A DNA stretch of 34,039 nucleotides from Pseudolactococcus chungangensis CAU 28 = DSM 22330 (lineage in GTDB: Bacteria > Bacillota > Bacilli > Lactobacillales > Streptococcaceae): assembly GCF_002441885.1 (NCBI RefSeq), contig NZ_JXJT01000023.1, positions 1 through 34,039 of the forward strand, in the 5' to 3' direction. Of this stretch, positions 1 to 7,753 are shown one piece after another. The position numbers were made by a program, and so were the translations under genes. The notes under the pieces were generated by a model. The model did not search any database and was not told where the DNA came from. It saw only the letters and a list, made by a program, of their open reading frames with translations. Each line of letters starts with the position of its first letter. The first letter of the stretch is position 1.

Positions 1-34
1 ATTTTTCTAACTTAATTTTACAATTCGCGTAATA

Positions 35-769
35 TTAATTTGATAATAGATTATTTTTTAAAATATTTACTAATATATTTAAATTTGAAGACGGATTATA
101 AATTCCACCATTTGTTTTTAATATTTCCCATGACTCATCAAATTCATCACTATTTTTTTTTGAATCTAGTAAATCAATAAAATTCTCTAATTTATGATAG
201 TCTATGTAATCGTCAATACAATCTCTTTTGTCGCAGGGATCAATTAATGGATCATTCTTTAATAAATGTTCTAAAAATAAGGATACATAAAACAATTTAT
301 AAGGTATTATGACTTCATTACCCATATCTATTGATTCTGTAGTAGATAATATATCTTGATTATGTTTCTTTGTGCTCCAAGTCGCTATGATAGATTCCTT
401 ACTTTTTTGATCAGGTACATTTATATTTGGTGATCCGTAAGGAGAGTATTGATATGATTTATCATAGTATTCTTTTTGAGAACTAATTATAAATTGTTCT
501 TCAGAAAAATAACTTCCATCAATATCACATATTTGAAAAATTTGCACAAAGTCAGTTTTCTTTAGCTTAGATTTCTGGAGTGCATAATTAAAGGAGTTCT
601 TTACCAACTGTATCGGATCATCTACTTTTTTAGTGAGGATGTCTCCATCAGTAACTTTAATATCTAAGTTAAAATTATTTTCTGATACTAAATCATTAAA
701 ATACTCACCATAAAACATATAGTCTGAGTCTCCTTCCACAATAAAAAGTATATATTTCTTTTCAGTCAT
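35..769 (-). CDS. TOPRIM-like partner protein of an ATPase defence pair
   Basis: This 244-residue protein begins with a beta-strand leading into VEGDSD (residues 11-16) and has CDIDG at 81-85. The glutamate after the first strand plus a later DxD is the TOPRIM metal-binding signature. The arrangement is like the small nuclease or effector partners (DUF4435/AriB-like, AbiLii-like) of ATPases in PARIS and AbiL phage-defence systems. It is the second gene of a leftward pair: its ATG overlaps the ATPase stop codon by one base (TAATG), so translation is probably coupled, and the ATPase's terminal G-rich tract supplies the ribosome site. The family assignment is an inference from motif layout and partner. 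It might also be a separate OLD-type TOPRIM subunit. The C-terminal half has no feature I recognise. Confidence 0.6.
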   Translation of the reverse strand: MTEKKYILFIVEGDSDYMFYGEYFNDLVSENNFNLDIKVTDGDILTKKVDDPIQLVKNSFNYALQKSKLKKTDFVQIFQICDIDGSYFSEEQFIISSQKEYYDKSYQYSPYGSPNINVPDQKSKESIIATWSTKKHNQDILSTTESIDMGNEVIIPYKLFYVSLFLEHLLKNDPLIDPCDKRDCIDDYIDYHKLENFIDLLDSKKNSDEFDESWEILKTNGGIYNPSSNLNILVNILKNNLLSN

Positions 770-2181
770 TATTCCCCCCCTTTAAACTGAGAGATATCGT
801 TAGAACCGACCCTTTTCGCTTCTCTAAAAGCTTTTTTTATTTCAAAACTATTTGTAGGTCTATATAGAGAATCATCCCCTTCAAAGACTTGGATATTTCT
901 TAAATAAACATCTCTCAAATTATTTGAAGGCTTTATATCAGTTTTCTTAATATATCTATTTTTAGAATTAACTGTGGTAAAAATAATATTTTCCTTATTT
1001 AAAATCTCCAATGGTCTTAAATTATGAGAAGTAAAAATAATTTGTCCTTTAGCCCCTCTAGAAAATACTTCTAATAGCTCACCTAATAAAAATTCATAAA
1101 TTCCGCTATCAAGTTCATCTACTACTATTATTGCTTTAGGCGAACTGTATGCATTAATTAACGCGCTTAGAATAGAGATTATTTTCTTTATACCATCAGA
1201 TTCACTTCTAAAGGGTATGACTCTACCTTCTCTCTCAGAAACAACCTCTACTATATGTAATTCTTCTCCTTTATCATTTAATTGTTTTGAGAGTTCTTCT
1301 ATTTTGATATTTAAATTAGGGATAATCTTAGGAATTACAACATTTATTTGTTCTAATACATGTTTCGCAACATTCAATTCTTGTGAAGATAGTTTTGCCG
1401 AACTTGCTGTTGGCAACGGAAAAACTCCAAAGGATTCACTATTATCAGATGATTTATAGTAGAAGAATAGAGGTATTGGTATATTCATGTTTGTATTTAT
1501 TAAACCGCTTATACGATTCGAATATACAAAAATATTATCTTTAAAACGATCGTTAATTAAATTATAAATAGCTTTCAAACCTTCATCCATATTATTACTT
1601 TCATTTATGAATTCTGCTATTTGGTTACTAAAAATGATTGACTTGCTTTGTTCTTTACTATTATCAATGGCCGTTTTAAATTTATTTTTATTAATTTTAG
1701 TATTTGGAAAACGATACCTAGGGAAGAAAAGTTCTGTTTCCTTCTCGTAAGATATTATAGTCACTTTTTTAGATTGAATATTTTTTTTAGTATTTTTAGT
1801 TTCGAGGCTTTCAGATAAAATTTCTATAAAGGTTTTTGAAGATTGCATACCCAAATCTCCCTTTATTAATTCTATTTTTTTAACTAATTTAACTGTATAT
1901 GTAATGACAAATTCTCTATTTATAGTAAAGATAATTTTTGCCTCGGCAATATTATCCTTCTCAAGCATATCAAATAAATTATCGTCAAGACTATCAGAGT
2001 TAATAAACTTTGATATAATATCTATTACTTCAATAATTGTTGTTTTACCAGAACCATTTTGTCCGTAGATACCTATAATGTTTAAAGGGATTTCTTTGCA
2101 TTCAAAGTTTACGTCACCTTTTTTTACATTTTTGAAGTTTGCTATACTTATTGAGTTTATTTTTAATTCTTTTAATTCCAT
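769..2181 (-). CDS. AAA/ABC-type ATPase (AriA/AbiLi-like) of a two-gene defence system
   Basis: A 470-residue ATPase with an RecF/SMC-like N-terminus: Walker A GQNGSGKTT at residues 40-48, an ESDGIKK signature-like motif, Walker B IIVVDELDSG and a switch histidine in FTSHN near the C-terminus. This AAA_15/AAA_21 layout is known from PARIS AriA, AbiLi, RloA and OLD-related immune ATPases, which hold or trigger a TOPRIM or nuclease partner. The start at 2181 is chosen over an upstream ATG (2223) because AGGAG lies seven bases before it and the upstream ATG lies just beside the -10. The gene ends in a run of seven G just before the stop. It lies at the cargo end of the satellite, where defence genes usually sit. 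The exact system type is uncertain. Confidence 0.75.
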   Translation of the reverse strand: MELKELKINSISIANFKNVKKGDVNFECKEIPLNIIGIYGQNGSGKTTIIEVIDIISKFINSDSLDDNLFDMLEKDNIAEAKIIFTINREFVITYTVKLVKKIELIKGDLGMQSSKTFIEILSESLETKNTKKNIQSKKVTIISYEKETELFFPRYRFPNTKINKNKFKTAIDNSKEQSKSIIFSNQIAEFINESNNMDEGLKAIYNLINDRFKDNIFVYSNRISGLINTNMNIPIPLFFYYKSSDNSESFGVFPLPTASSAKLSSQELNVAKHVLEQINVVIPKIIPNLNIKIEELSKQLNDKGEELHIVEVVSEREGRVIPFRSESDGIKKIISILSALINAYSSPKAIIVVDELDSGIYEFLLGELLEVFSRGAKGQIIFTSHNLRPLEILNKENIIFTTVNSKNRYIKKTDIKPSNNLRDVYLRNIQVFEGDDSLYRPTNSFEIKKAFREAKRVGSNDISQFKGGE

Positions 2182-2214
2182 ATTTTCTCCTAATTGTAAT
2201 ATGCAACTATTCGT

Positions 2215-2243
2215 ATTATACAATTTTTTAAGGTATTCTTCAA
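2215..2243 (-). promoter_or_regulatory. Promoter of the ATPase/TOPRIM pair
   Basis: On the minus strand, -35 TTGAAG (2238-2243) and -10 TATAAT (2215-2220) are 17 bp apart. Transcription would start near 2208, leaving a leader of about 27 nt with AGGAG before the ATG at 2181. The cargo pair therefore has its own near-consensus sigma-70 promoter, independent of the satellite's other genes. Confidence 0.75.
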
Positions 2244-2447
2244 TATATAAAGATATTATTCGTAAAAAATACCAATATCCATTGTAAATTTCAAAATATC
2301 TTTGAATTAATTAGATTTAATATTTATAAATTTTGATTATTACAAATAGTTCAAAATATAAATTATGTAACCGTACGTCTCCCCAAAAATTATCCCATGA
2401 GAAATCAGCTGAATGCCATTAAATAGCATATATAGGTTGTTATGCCC

Positions 2448-2759
2448 CTACTGCTCATCATATATCTGTAAGAAATAATAAGCGCCATTTTTGGCCAACT
2501 TCCTGATATAGCCCTCTGATACGCCTTGTTCTCTCGCTATCGTTGTGTAATAGACATGGTGGATATAGTGACGGACAATAATGTTACACTCACGCTGTCG
2601 TGTCTGTTTGAGTTCTTGCAACGTATTAGTCACGCGCTCTAAGTCTTTACTCGTTATCTTAACGTGCTTATTATGGCCGAACGTGTGATAATGCCACACT
2701 CTATAAAATATCTCCTCAAACCGCCTATACTCTTTATCTGTTATTTTTGTTTTACTCAT
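2448..2759 (-). CDS. Small helix-turn-helix protein (sigma-70 region 4-like)
   Basis: A 103-residue basic protein. The C-terminal third reads as a helix-turn-helix (YYTTIAREQGVSEGYIRKLA), the layout of sigma region 4 or of phage late-gene activators such as ArpU/RinA-like proteins. The start at 2759 is preferred to the longer reading from 2810 because AGGTG stands just before it and the longer version would translate through two perfect palindromes. It is preceded by GGTGCACC palindromes that could be its own operators. In satellites of this layout a late regulator lies in this position; that role is an inference. Confidence 0.6.
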   Translation of the reverse strand: MSKTKITDKEYRRFEEIFYRVWHYHTFGHNKHVKITSKDLERVTNTLQELKQTRQRECNIIVRHYIHHVYYTTIAREQGVSEGYIRKLAKNGAYYFLQIYDEQ

Positions 2760-2777
2760 AATGCACCTACTTTTTTT

Positions 2778-2810
2778 AAGGTGCACCTTTTCTGTTGTGG
2801 GTGCACCCAC
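2778..2810. promoter_or_regulatory. Tandem perfect palindromes around GGTGCACC (candidate operator)
   Basis: AAGGTGCACCTT (2778-2789) and GTGGGTGCACCCAC (2797-2810) are both perfect dyads with the same GGTGCACC core, 20 bp apart centre to centre (about two helical turns). Partial copies follow at about 3031 (AAGGTGCA) and 3065 (AGTGCACC), and the ribosome site before 2759 contains another AGGTGCA. They lie directly upstream of the helix-turn-helix gene, so autoregulation is plausible. Confidence 0.55.
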
Positions 2811-3217
2811 TAAATAATATAAAATCCACGTTCAAAGATATAGCATTCTAATCAATCATAAGGGCTAAATACCTAGTAAATAAACGGGTCAATACAATCA
2901 ATCTTAATCTCTGTTAGTCTTTTCCTTGCCAAATCATCTCACCACCTCACAATCTGTGTTTGTTTTGTAAATGTTATCGTACCTACGCACCTTACTATAC
3001 TTAAAATAAATTCAGGTTTTCGTCCAAATTTTAAGGTGCAAATTATGTTTTGTTTTGTAATTTTAGTGCACCTATGGTCCTTTTCTATAGGGAGAATTAA
3101 GTTAAGTTTTGTCAGGTTTTCGTACCCCTTTTTAGGGACGGTAGAGATAGTATTATCGCACCCTTTTTAGGGTGTCACTTATGTAACCTTTCGTACCCCT
3201 ATAAAAGCAAAAGAGTG
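2811..3217. other. Intergenic region with short repeated boxes, no gene seen
   Basis: About 400 bp without a credible reading frame. It holds repeated short elements: CGTACCCC at about 3122 and 3192, and two small hairpins with the shared loop CCCTTTTTAGGG (near 3125 and 3158, the second extended to CACCC/GGGTG). Half-copies of the GGTGCACC box occur near 3031 and 3065. AATAAATTCAGGTTTTCG (3005-3022) matches 17 of 18 bases at 13181-13198 just after the integrase gene. Confidence 0.4.
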
Positions 3218-3245
3218 AAAGCCTAGTCATTAAAGACTAAGCCTT
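3218..3245 (-). terminator. Hairpin terminator after the 164-residue gene
   Basis: In minus-strand RNA, AAGGCTTAGTC and GACTAGGCTTT form an 11-bp stem, two of the pairs being G-U, with a 6-nt loop. The following tract is T-rich but broken. On the plus strand the two G-U pairs become mismatches, so the leftward reading is favoured. Confidence 0.55.
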
Positions 3246-3250
3246 TTTTA

Positions 3251-3745
3251 CTATTCACCTAACTCAATACCAATCATCTCAGCGATACGTTGCAAGCCGT
3301 TCATGTTCATGTCTGCTAAGTCTTGCTGTCTAATGACTGTACCGTCTGTGTATGTTGGTACATGGTTAGGGTCGCTAGTAAACATGCTGTCATTGAGTGC
3401 GTATAGTTCTTCTAGTTCGTCAGCCACTGTCACAACGCTGTTGGGTTCGTCTTGTTCAACTTCATCAGAAATAAAGCGACTGCTTTCTTCCTCGTCAAGC
3501 TTTCGCAAATCTTCATAATTTTCAAGTGTGATGTCGCCCTGTTGATAATGTTCAAACATATCAAGGTCAACACCTAAACTATCGCATAGTTCGCCAAGCG
3601 ACTTATTAAAATATTCATAACGTTCTTCCGCTGTCAAATGCGGATATAGATTACTGAATAATTTTGCGATAACATTCAAAGCACCAGCCAGTTTTAAATG
3701 TGTTTCAGTTTCTACGTTCATTGTTTCTTTTTTTGTGTTAGTCAT
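3251..3745 (-). CDS. Acidic protein of unknown function downstream of the origin
   Basis: A 164-residue, strongly acidic protein. The N-terminal half (residues 15-70) is predicted helical (LKLAGALNVIAKLF, LTAEERYEYFNKSLGEL); the middle is Glu/Asp-rich and probably disordered, and the end (NMNGLQRIAEMIGIELGE) is helical again. No known domain is recognised. It lies between the replication origin and the late regulator, starts its own transcription unit and is followed by a hairpin terminator. An 18-bp palindrome lies 70 bp upstream of its start. Acidic proteins in satellite packaging-interference modules sometimes act by mimicry, but nothing in the sequence shows that here. Confidence 0.6.
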   Translation of the reverse strand: MTNTKKETMNVETETHLKLAGALNVIAKLFSNLYPHLTAEERYEYFNKSLGELCDSLGVDLDMFEHYQQGDITLENYEDLRKLDEEESSRFISDEVEQDEPNSVVTVADELEELYALNDSMFTSDPNHVPTYTDGTVIRQQDLADMNMNGLQRIAEMIGIELGE

Positions 3746-3815
3746 TTTTAAATCTCCATTTTTCTTTTTTATGCTAAGTTTTGCTATGCCATATAAGTTA
3801 AATGCTTATAAAGTC

Positions 3816-3833
3816 TGATAACACGCGTTATCA
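3816..3833. promoter_or_regulatory. Palindrome TGATAACACGCGTTATCA upstream of the 164-residue gene
   Basis: Seven-base perfect arms (TGATAAC/GTTATCA) around ACGC, lying 71 bp before the start codon of the leftward gene and 33 bp from the first origin iteron. It is a likely protein-binding site, either an operator for the leftward unit or part of the origin boundary. No convincing -35/-10 pair was seen around it. Confidence 0.4.
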
Positions 3834-3866
3834 CTCGTTTTCTAACTCCTTATTGTATTGAATTTT

Positions 3867-4171
3867 GTTCCCTTGTTCCCTTAATGTTCCCTTAATTTTT
3901 GAGTACGGGAACAAATTTGTTTATTGGTATATATAGTTTTATAGCTATTCTGTTCCCTTGTTCCCTTTCTTTTTTATATACTGAAATAATTTTACCTATA
4001 TATCTAAATATTACTAATTTCTGTGTGCTGTAGAATTTCTCAGAGAGTTGGGCGGTTTTTTCAGGAACAAAGGAACAAAAACGCTAGAACTCTTTTATAA
4101 CAAGGGATTGAGGGTGTTCCAGTTCTCTTTTTTACGGGAACGCAAAGGGAACAAAACACGATTACGGGAAC
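3867..4171. other. Satellite replication origin: two GTTCC(C) iteron arrays around AT-rich DNA
   Basis: GTTCCC or its complement occurs at 3867, 3875, 3886, 3907 (inverted), 3952 and 3960. A second group (GGAAC/GGGAAC and one GTTCC) lies at 4064, 4072, 4116, 4136, 4147 and 4166. Between the 3907 and 3952 copies is an AT-only-like core (GGTATATATAGTTTTATAG), and a second AT-rich stretch separates the two groups. It lies immediately downstream of the primase/helicase gene. Iteron arrays flanking AT-rich DNA next to the replication initiator are the known design of SaPI-type origins, where the Rep helicase binds the iterons. A partial copy with altered iterons lies at 11743-11840. Confidence 0.75.
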
Positions 4172-4175
4172 AGAA

Positions 4176-5810
4176 TTATTTTTTTCTTTTCCTTTTGTAG
4201 CCTTTAACTGGTTGTTTATGTTTTTCGTCATCCCAATAAAACAAGGCTCTAAACTTAGGCATTTCCTCGGCACGGTGTAAATCTATAGCCCTGTTAAAAC
4301 CTGCATTATTTGACCTCTGTCGAGTCTTTTCCCACTCCTCTTTGATATGGTCGGGCAGTTTTAACTCAAACTCACGCTTACTAAACGGCTTTACTCCCTC
4401 AACTTCACACCATGCTTGATAGTATGCTGTTATAAAGGTAGTGGGTAGAAAGTCACTGACAAATTCTTGAAAGTCGGTAGAAACGAACGATAAAACTGTA
4501 TCATTCGTTATTTTGAACTCTTCTAACAGCTCTTGGGTGGCTTTTGGTTCTGTAAAGCGCTCAAAGTTTAATGACAAGGCTTTTTTTAGGACGTACTCCA
4601 ATACCTCGGGACGCTTGATATAATCGTCCTTGATTTTCCAGTTATCTGTCTCGGTTGTATAAGACTTGTTAAATGGTACTATAAGCATACGTCTATAAGT
4701 ACCGTTTGACTTGTTCCTAAACTTAGGTAAGAAGTTGGTAGACTGTATGACCATCTTATTAAACACTGCTAGTGTTGGCTGTTTCCCTTTAGCTTCAACT
4801 GGTACTGGATCGCCTGTCACAACACTAAAGTAATTACCAGCGTTATCTAGGTAGCTTACTTGGCTATCATCTCCAATAATACAAGTTTTACCCACTACTT
4901 GAGATAGCGCAAACCTTTCTGAGAATTGTTCTACTTTGACACTAGCCACGTTCTCACGACCGATTAAGTTCATGATCAGGCTTTGAAATGTTCCTTTACC
5001 GTCATTACCTTTACCAACTAACCACGCGCCTTTACGATATGAGTAATTACCATTGGTACTTGCTGATATAATTTGCCATAGTAATTGTACCAGTTCTTTA
5101 TCTCCACTCATTAAATCAAGTAGCCAATCATCAACATGCCACCCCTTAATATTAGGTACCTTAGCCTGTGCATTGTATTTAGTTGCAATAGTTGATGTAA
5201 AAATATATTTAGGGTTAAATGGCTCTAATTTCTGAGTTTTCTTGTTAAAGATACCGTTTTTAACTGGTATTAAGTGTGGCTCAGTTGTCTGTTGCTTAAT
5301 ACTAGATAAGGTCTCTAGCTTAAATAAGACTTCTTTTGACCTGGCTAAATTATAAGTAGGCTCTAGCCAATAGATTAGACGGTGAAAAAAGGGTTCATTT
5401 GTTTCATATATACCTAGCTCAGGGTTATATATACCAAGTAGGCCGTTTTGATTGTCCAGTTTGATTACTTTTAGCACACTATAGATGATCTTAGCCGTTT
5501 CAAGTGGTGGTAAATTCTTAGGTTTTGAACCGTCCTCCCTTGCCCCACTCATATAAACTTCTCGATACTCCCCAAATAAAGCACGTACACCTTTTAAAGT
5601 CTGCGTCTGCTCTTTTATATAATCGGGATCTGTTATTAATTCCCTTTCTTGGTCAGCCCAATCTGCTAGAGCTTGTTTAAATTCGTCTGTATGAACAGTC
5701 TTTGCCCCATCTTCCAAGTAATCGGTAAAATCATCTAGCTTGGGTTTCTTGCCCCTAATTGGCTCTTGTGGTGTTTGTGAAACCAATTCTCTTAAATCTT
5801 CTGATGTCAT
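4176..5810 (-). CDS. P4/D5-type replication helicase (satellite Rep)
   Basis: A 544-residue superfamily-3-like helicase of the phage/plasmid primase P4 family. Walker A is GKGNDGKGT (residues 266-274), Walker B CIIGDD (310-315), followed by the D5-type stretch NYFSVVTGDPVPVEAKG. Residues 100-220 correspond to the D5 N-terminal region. It has AAAGGA before its ATG and starts 10 bp after the primase gene. In PICIs this protein recognises the iterons of its own origin through its C-terminal region and unwinds them; here the C-terminus (FSKREFELKLPDHI to the Lys/Arg-rich end) is the likely iteron reader for GTTCCC. The iterons begin directly after the stop codon. Confidence 0.9.
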   Translation of the reverse strand: MTSEDLRELVSQTPQEPIRGKKPKLDDFTDYLEDGAKTVHTDEFKQALADWADQERELITDPDYIKEQTQTLKGVRALFGEYREVYMSGAREDGSKPKNLPPLETAKIIYSVLKVIKLDNQNGLLGIYNPELGIYETNEPFFHRLIYWLEPTYNLARSKEVLFKLETLSSIKQQTTEPHLIPVKNGIFNKKTQKLEPFNPKYIFTSTIATKYNAQAKVPNIKGWHVDDWLLDLMSGDKELVQLLWQIISASTNGNYSYRKGAWLVGKGNDGKGTFQSLIMNLIGRENVASVKVEQFSERFALSQVVGKTCIIGDDSQVSYLDNAGNYFSVVTGDPVPVEAKGKQPTLAVFNKMVIQSTNFLPKFRNKSNGTYRRMLIVPFNKSYTTETDNWKIKDDYIKRPEVLEYVLKKALSLNFERFTEPKATQELLEEFKITNDTVLSFVSTDFQEFVSDFLPTTFITAYYQAWCEVEGVKPFSKREFELKLPDHIKEEWEKTRQRSNNAGFNRAIDLHRAEEMPKFRALFYWDDEKHKQPVKGYKRKRKK

Positions 5811-5820
5811 GTTGTCCTTT

Positions 5821-6639
5821 CTAGTTCATCTTAAATACGCTTTTCCATATTGTAGAGAGCTCACTATCATCTAGTGGTGGACTTGTTCGATTATTGAATA
5901 GTTGCAATAAGTCCATACATGTATTTGGTTCTATACCAATCTTGCGCCAATAATGTAATACTTTATTAGTGTCATTGTTTCGGTTACCCTCCGTTGCACC
6001 ACTATTGAATAGCTCCCATATCTCTGCACCGTAAGTGCGACTAATTCCGCCAGATCTTGAAAAAGATGACGAATAAGACGCGCGTGATGTCGGTGCCTGA
6101 TGTAACAGGTTAAGCAACCACTCTGGACAATCTCGAACATCATCAAGTGTTAATATTTGATTGCTAATTTTATCAGTGAAAGGCATGTAATCGCCGTCAG
6201 TTCGACTGCTTGGATATATAGGAACAAAGTGTGTTTTAATCTCTACACCATCTACCAGCTCATTTACAATTGGTTTATCAAAGGTTTCTATAGGGATTTT
6301 AAAAAAGATATGAACGCCTGCGCCTGTTGGTGTTTTTTCAACATAGGTGTTTAATGCTTCGCCTTGTGCATGATCGCTCCATATCTTGTCAAAAGCTTTG
6401 ACACCATTCTGTCCGCTTTGGTGTTGGTCCAGGTCGATACAAATTAGCCCACTATTTTTAAGGTTAATCATAATATTACGATTGGGTATTGAGTTAAACC
6501 ACTGTTCTATTAACCCACGATCAAGTGTTCCGCTCGCTGTTCCTTTAATAATAGCTCGCTCGCTTTTACCAGGAGGGTAACCTGCTACAACATGGATATT
6601 ACGATCAATACAAAATAAAGCTTGTTCTTTTGGTGTCAT
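5821..6639 (-). CDS. Bifunctional primase-polymerase (Prim-Pol with PriCT)
   Basis: 272 residues. The N-terminal archaeo-eukaryotic-type Prim-Pol domain shows the metal-binding CIDLDQH motif (residues 67-73), PTGAGVHIFF and SRTDGDYM. The C-terminal 50 residues (FNNRTSPPLDDSELSTIWKS) form a PriCT-1 domain, which couples priming to a helicase. It makes primers, and probably short DNA, at the satellite origin. It lies four bases after the winged-helix gene and ten before the helicase, so the three form one replication operon. GGAG overlapping the previous stop codon serves as ribosome site. Confidence 0.88.
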   Translation of the reverse strand: MTPKEQALFCIDRNIHVVAGYPPGKSERAIIKGTASGTLDRGLIEQWFNSIPNRNIMINLKNSGLICIDLDQHQSGQNGVKAFDKIWSDHAQGEALNTYVEKTPTGAGVHIFFKIPIETFDKPIVNELVDGVEIKTHFVPIYPSSRTDGDYMPFTDKISNQILTLDDVRDCPEWLLNLLHQAPTSRASYSSSFSRSGGISRTYGAEIWELFNSGATEGNRNNDTNKVLHYWRKIGIEPNTCMDLLQLFNNRTSPPLDDSELSTIWKSVFKMN

Positions 6640-6643
6640 CGAC

Positions 6644-6973
6644 TTACTCCTTAATTAGCTGGTCTATCCAGTCAAGTTCAGCTAAGGTATACCCATTGAC
6701 AGCATTATTAATTGTAATACCTGATCGTTGCTTTTTGATTATACCTGCTCTGCGCTCCTCCTCGTTTAAAGGGATAAAATAGCCTAGATTATCTACTGAA
6801 CCAATGGCACACCGTTTCTTTTGTAGATATTCTATCCTACTTTGTAAGGTCCGTAAGTCAATATTAAGAGACTTGGCCAACACTTTACCATGTACTGCTC
6901 TATCTATCCCTCTATGATTAGAGAGGGCCTTTACAATATTCTGATCTAATATCTGTAAATTTTTAAGTTTCAT
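6644..6973 (-). CDS. Winged-helix DNA-binding protein heading the replication genes
   Basis: 109 residues. Residues 10-55 (IVKALSNHRGIDRAVHGKVLAKSLNIDLRTLQSRIEYLQKK is the region) look like a winged helix-turn-helix that senses or sets a replication step, followed by a short wing (YFIPLNEEERR). Similar small proteins precede primase genes in lactococcal and streptococcal satellites and phages, where they act as replisome organisers or regulators; this function is inferred. GAGGT lies eight bases before the ATG. Its upstream 30 bp, including that ribosome site, is repeated exactly in front of the integrase gene (11916-11945). Confidence 0.65.
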   Translation of the reverse strand: MKLKNLQILDQNIVKALSNHRGIDRAVHGKVLAKSLNIDLRTLQSRIEYLQKKRCAIGSVDNLGYFIPLNEEERRAGIIKKQRSGITINNAVNGYTLAELDWIDQLIKE

Positions 6974-7000
6974 TTCTCATACCTCAATTACCTTGCCTGG
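6971..7000. repeat. 30-bp exact direct repeat, copy 1
   Basis: The sequence from CATTTCTCATACC to CCTTGCCTGG, covering the start codon and ribosome site of the winged-helix gene, recurs without change at 11916-11945. Copies are in the same orientation. The repeat ends are where an ancient deletion or recombination between related satellites probably joined. Confidence 0.85.
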
Positions 7001-7034
7001 TAAATTTTTATTTATAAATTTTAATTGTTTTTAC

Positions 7035-7454
7035 TCATTGATACTCATGTTTCCCAAGTATCTTAATAACTAGCTCAAGTTCTGCTAAACAAACCAACTC
7101 TTTTATGTAATCATTGAACGTTTCATATCTTTCTGGATATGATAGTAATTTGCTTATTTTTGGATCTAATTTCTTAGCATTCCCCCAGTAGGCGTAAAGG
7201 ATAATCGCACCATTTCTAAATATAGTGATTTCCTCGATAGGTGTATTTGTCATTAAATCACTATATTCTTGGTCAAGTTGTGTTTCAACCATTTTCTGAG
7301 CATGCCACAAGCTCTTAGTATATATTAACTTTTCGTTACCCATACAATGCTTTACAGATCGTTCTCTAGCTATCATATCCATAACGTCAGCAAATGCCTC
7401 AGCTCGTTCTTTCTCTACTTTTTGGTCTATCTTAGCTTTTCTATATTTATCCAT
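7035..7454 (-). CDS. Small protein of unknown function, satellite operon
   Basis: 139 residues. The N-terminus (residues 1-30) is a charged helix, the middle has LWHAQKMVETQLDQEYSDLM, and then a beta-hairpin-like stretch (IEEITIFRNGAIILYAYWG). No conserved catalytic motif is recognised. AGGAG stands five bases before the ATG, and the gene follows the excisionase-like gene after 11 bp, so it belongs to the same leftward early operon that leads into replication. Confidence 0.6.
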   Translation of the reverse strand: MDKYRKAKIDQKVEKERAEAFADVMDMIARERSVKHCMGNEKLIYTKSLWHAQKMVETQLDQEYSDLMTNTPIEEITIFRNGAIILYAYWGNAKKLDPKISKLLSYPERYETFNDYIKELVCLAELELVIKILGKHEYQ

Positions 7455-7465
7455 TTAGCTCCTAT

Positions 7466-7753
7466 CTAGTTATCCAGTACAACAAATTGGCATATATCAT
7501 CAATCAAGTAATAGATTAATGATGTCTTATACCTAGGCTTATATCTCTTTAGACCATGTTTTTCAAAGTTAAATAGAGTACTATCTGATATATCCAACTC
7601 GTCCATTACCTGCTGTTTAGATATGTAAGGTAGCACGCGCGTGCTAGCCTTTAACTTATCTTGTGTGGCTTCGTATTCATTCACGCGCCTGATAATATTC
7701 TCAGCAAGTAAACGACTAGTAAGCGTGGTTAATGGGTCAAATTGATCTATCAT
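7466..7753 (-). CDS. Excisionase-like / MerR-fold small DNA-binding protein
   Basis: 95 residues. Residues 42-80 (YISKQQVMDELDISDSTLFNFEKHGLKRYKP is the region) are a winged helix of the excisionase/MerR-like HTH_17 type, preceded by a helix. In integrative elements such proteins steer the integrase towards excision or activate transcription. AGGAGG stands before the ATG; the start overlaps the preceding 57-codon gene by 17 bp. The gene contains a perfect 16-bp palindrome TAGCACGCGCGTGCTA (7631-7646) that carries overlapping Chi sites on both strands. Confidence 0.6.
   Translation of the reverse strand: MIDQFDPLTTLTSRLLAENIIRRVNEYEATQDKLKASTRVLPYISKQQVMDELDISDSTLFNFEKHGLKRYKPRYKTSLIYYLIDDICQFVVLDN

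Noticed and set aside
1-11. TTTCTAAC at the window start and at 13143-13150 as attachment-site pair
   Set aside because: Only eight bases match and the second copy lies inside the integrase stop region; this is expected by chance in AT-rich DNA.
35-769. Assignment of the small defence protein to RloB
   Set aside because: RloB proteins carry a CEGxxTE-type motif near the N-terminus; here it is VEGDSD, which fits other TOPRIM-like partners better.
1217-2287. Plus-strand frames inside the ATPase gene
   Set aside because: They lie antisense to a well-supported gene, with no ribosome site and unusual composition.
4061-4273. Frame of 70 codons overlapping the helicase end and the origin iterons
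   Set aside because: It runs through the iteron array and the helicase C-terminus in another frame, with no ribosome site.
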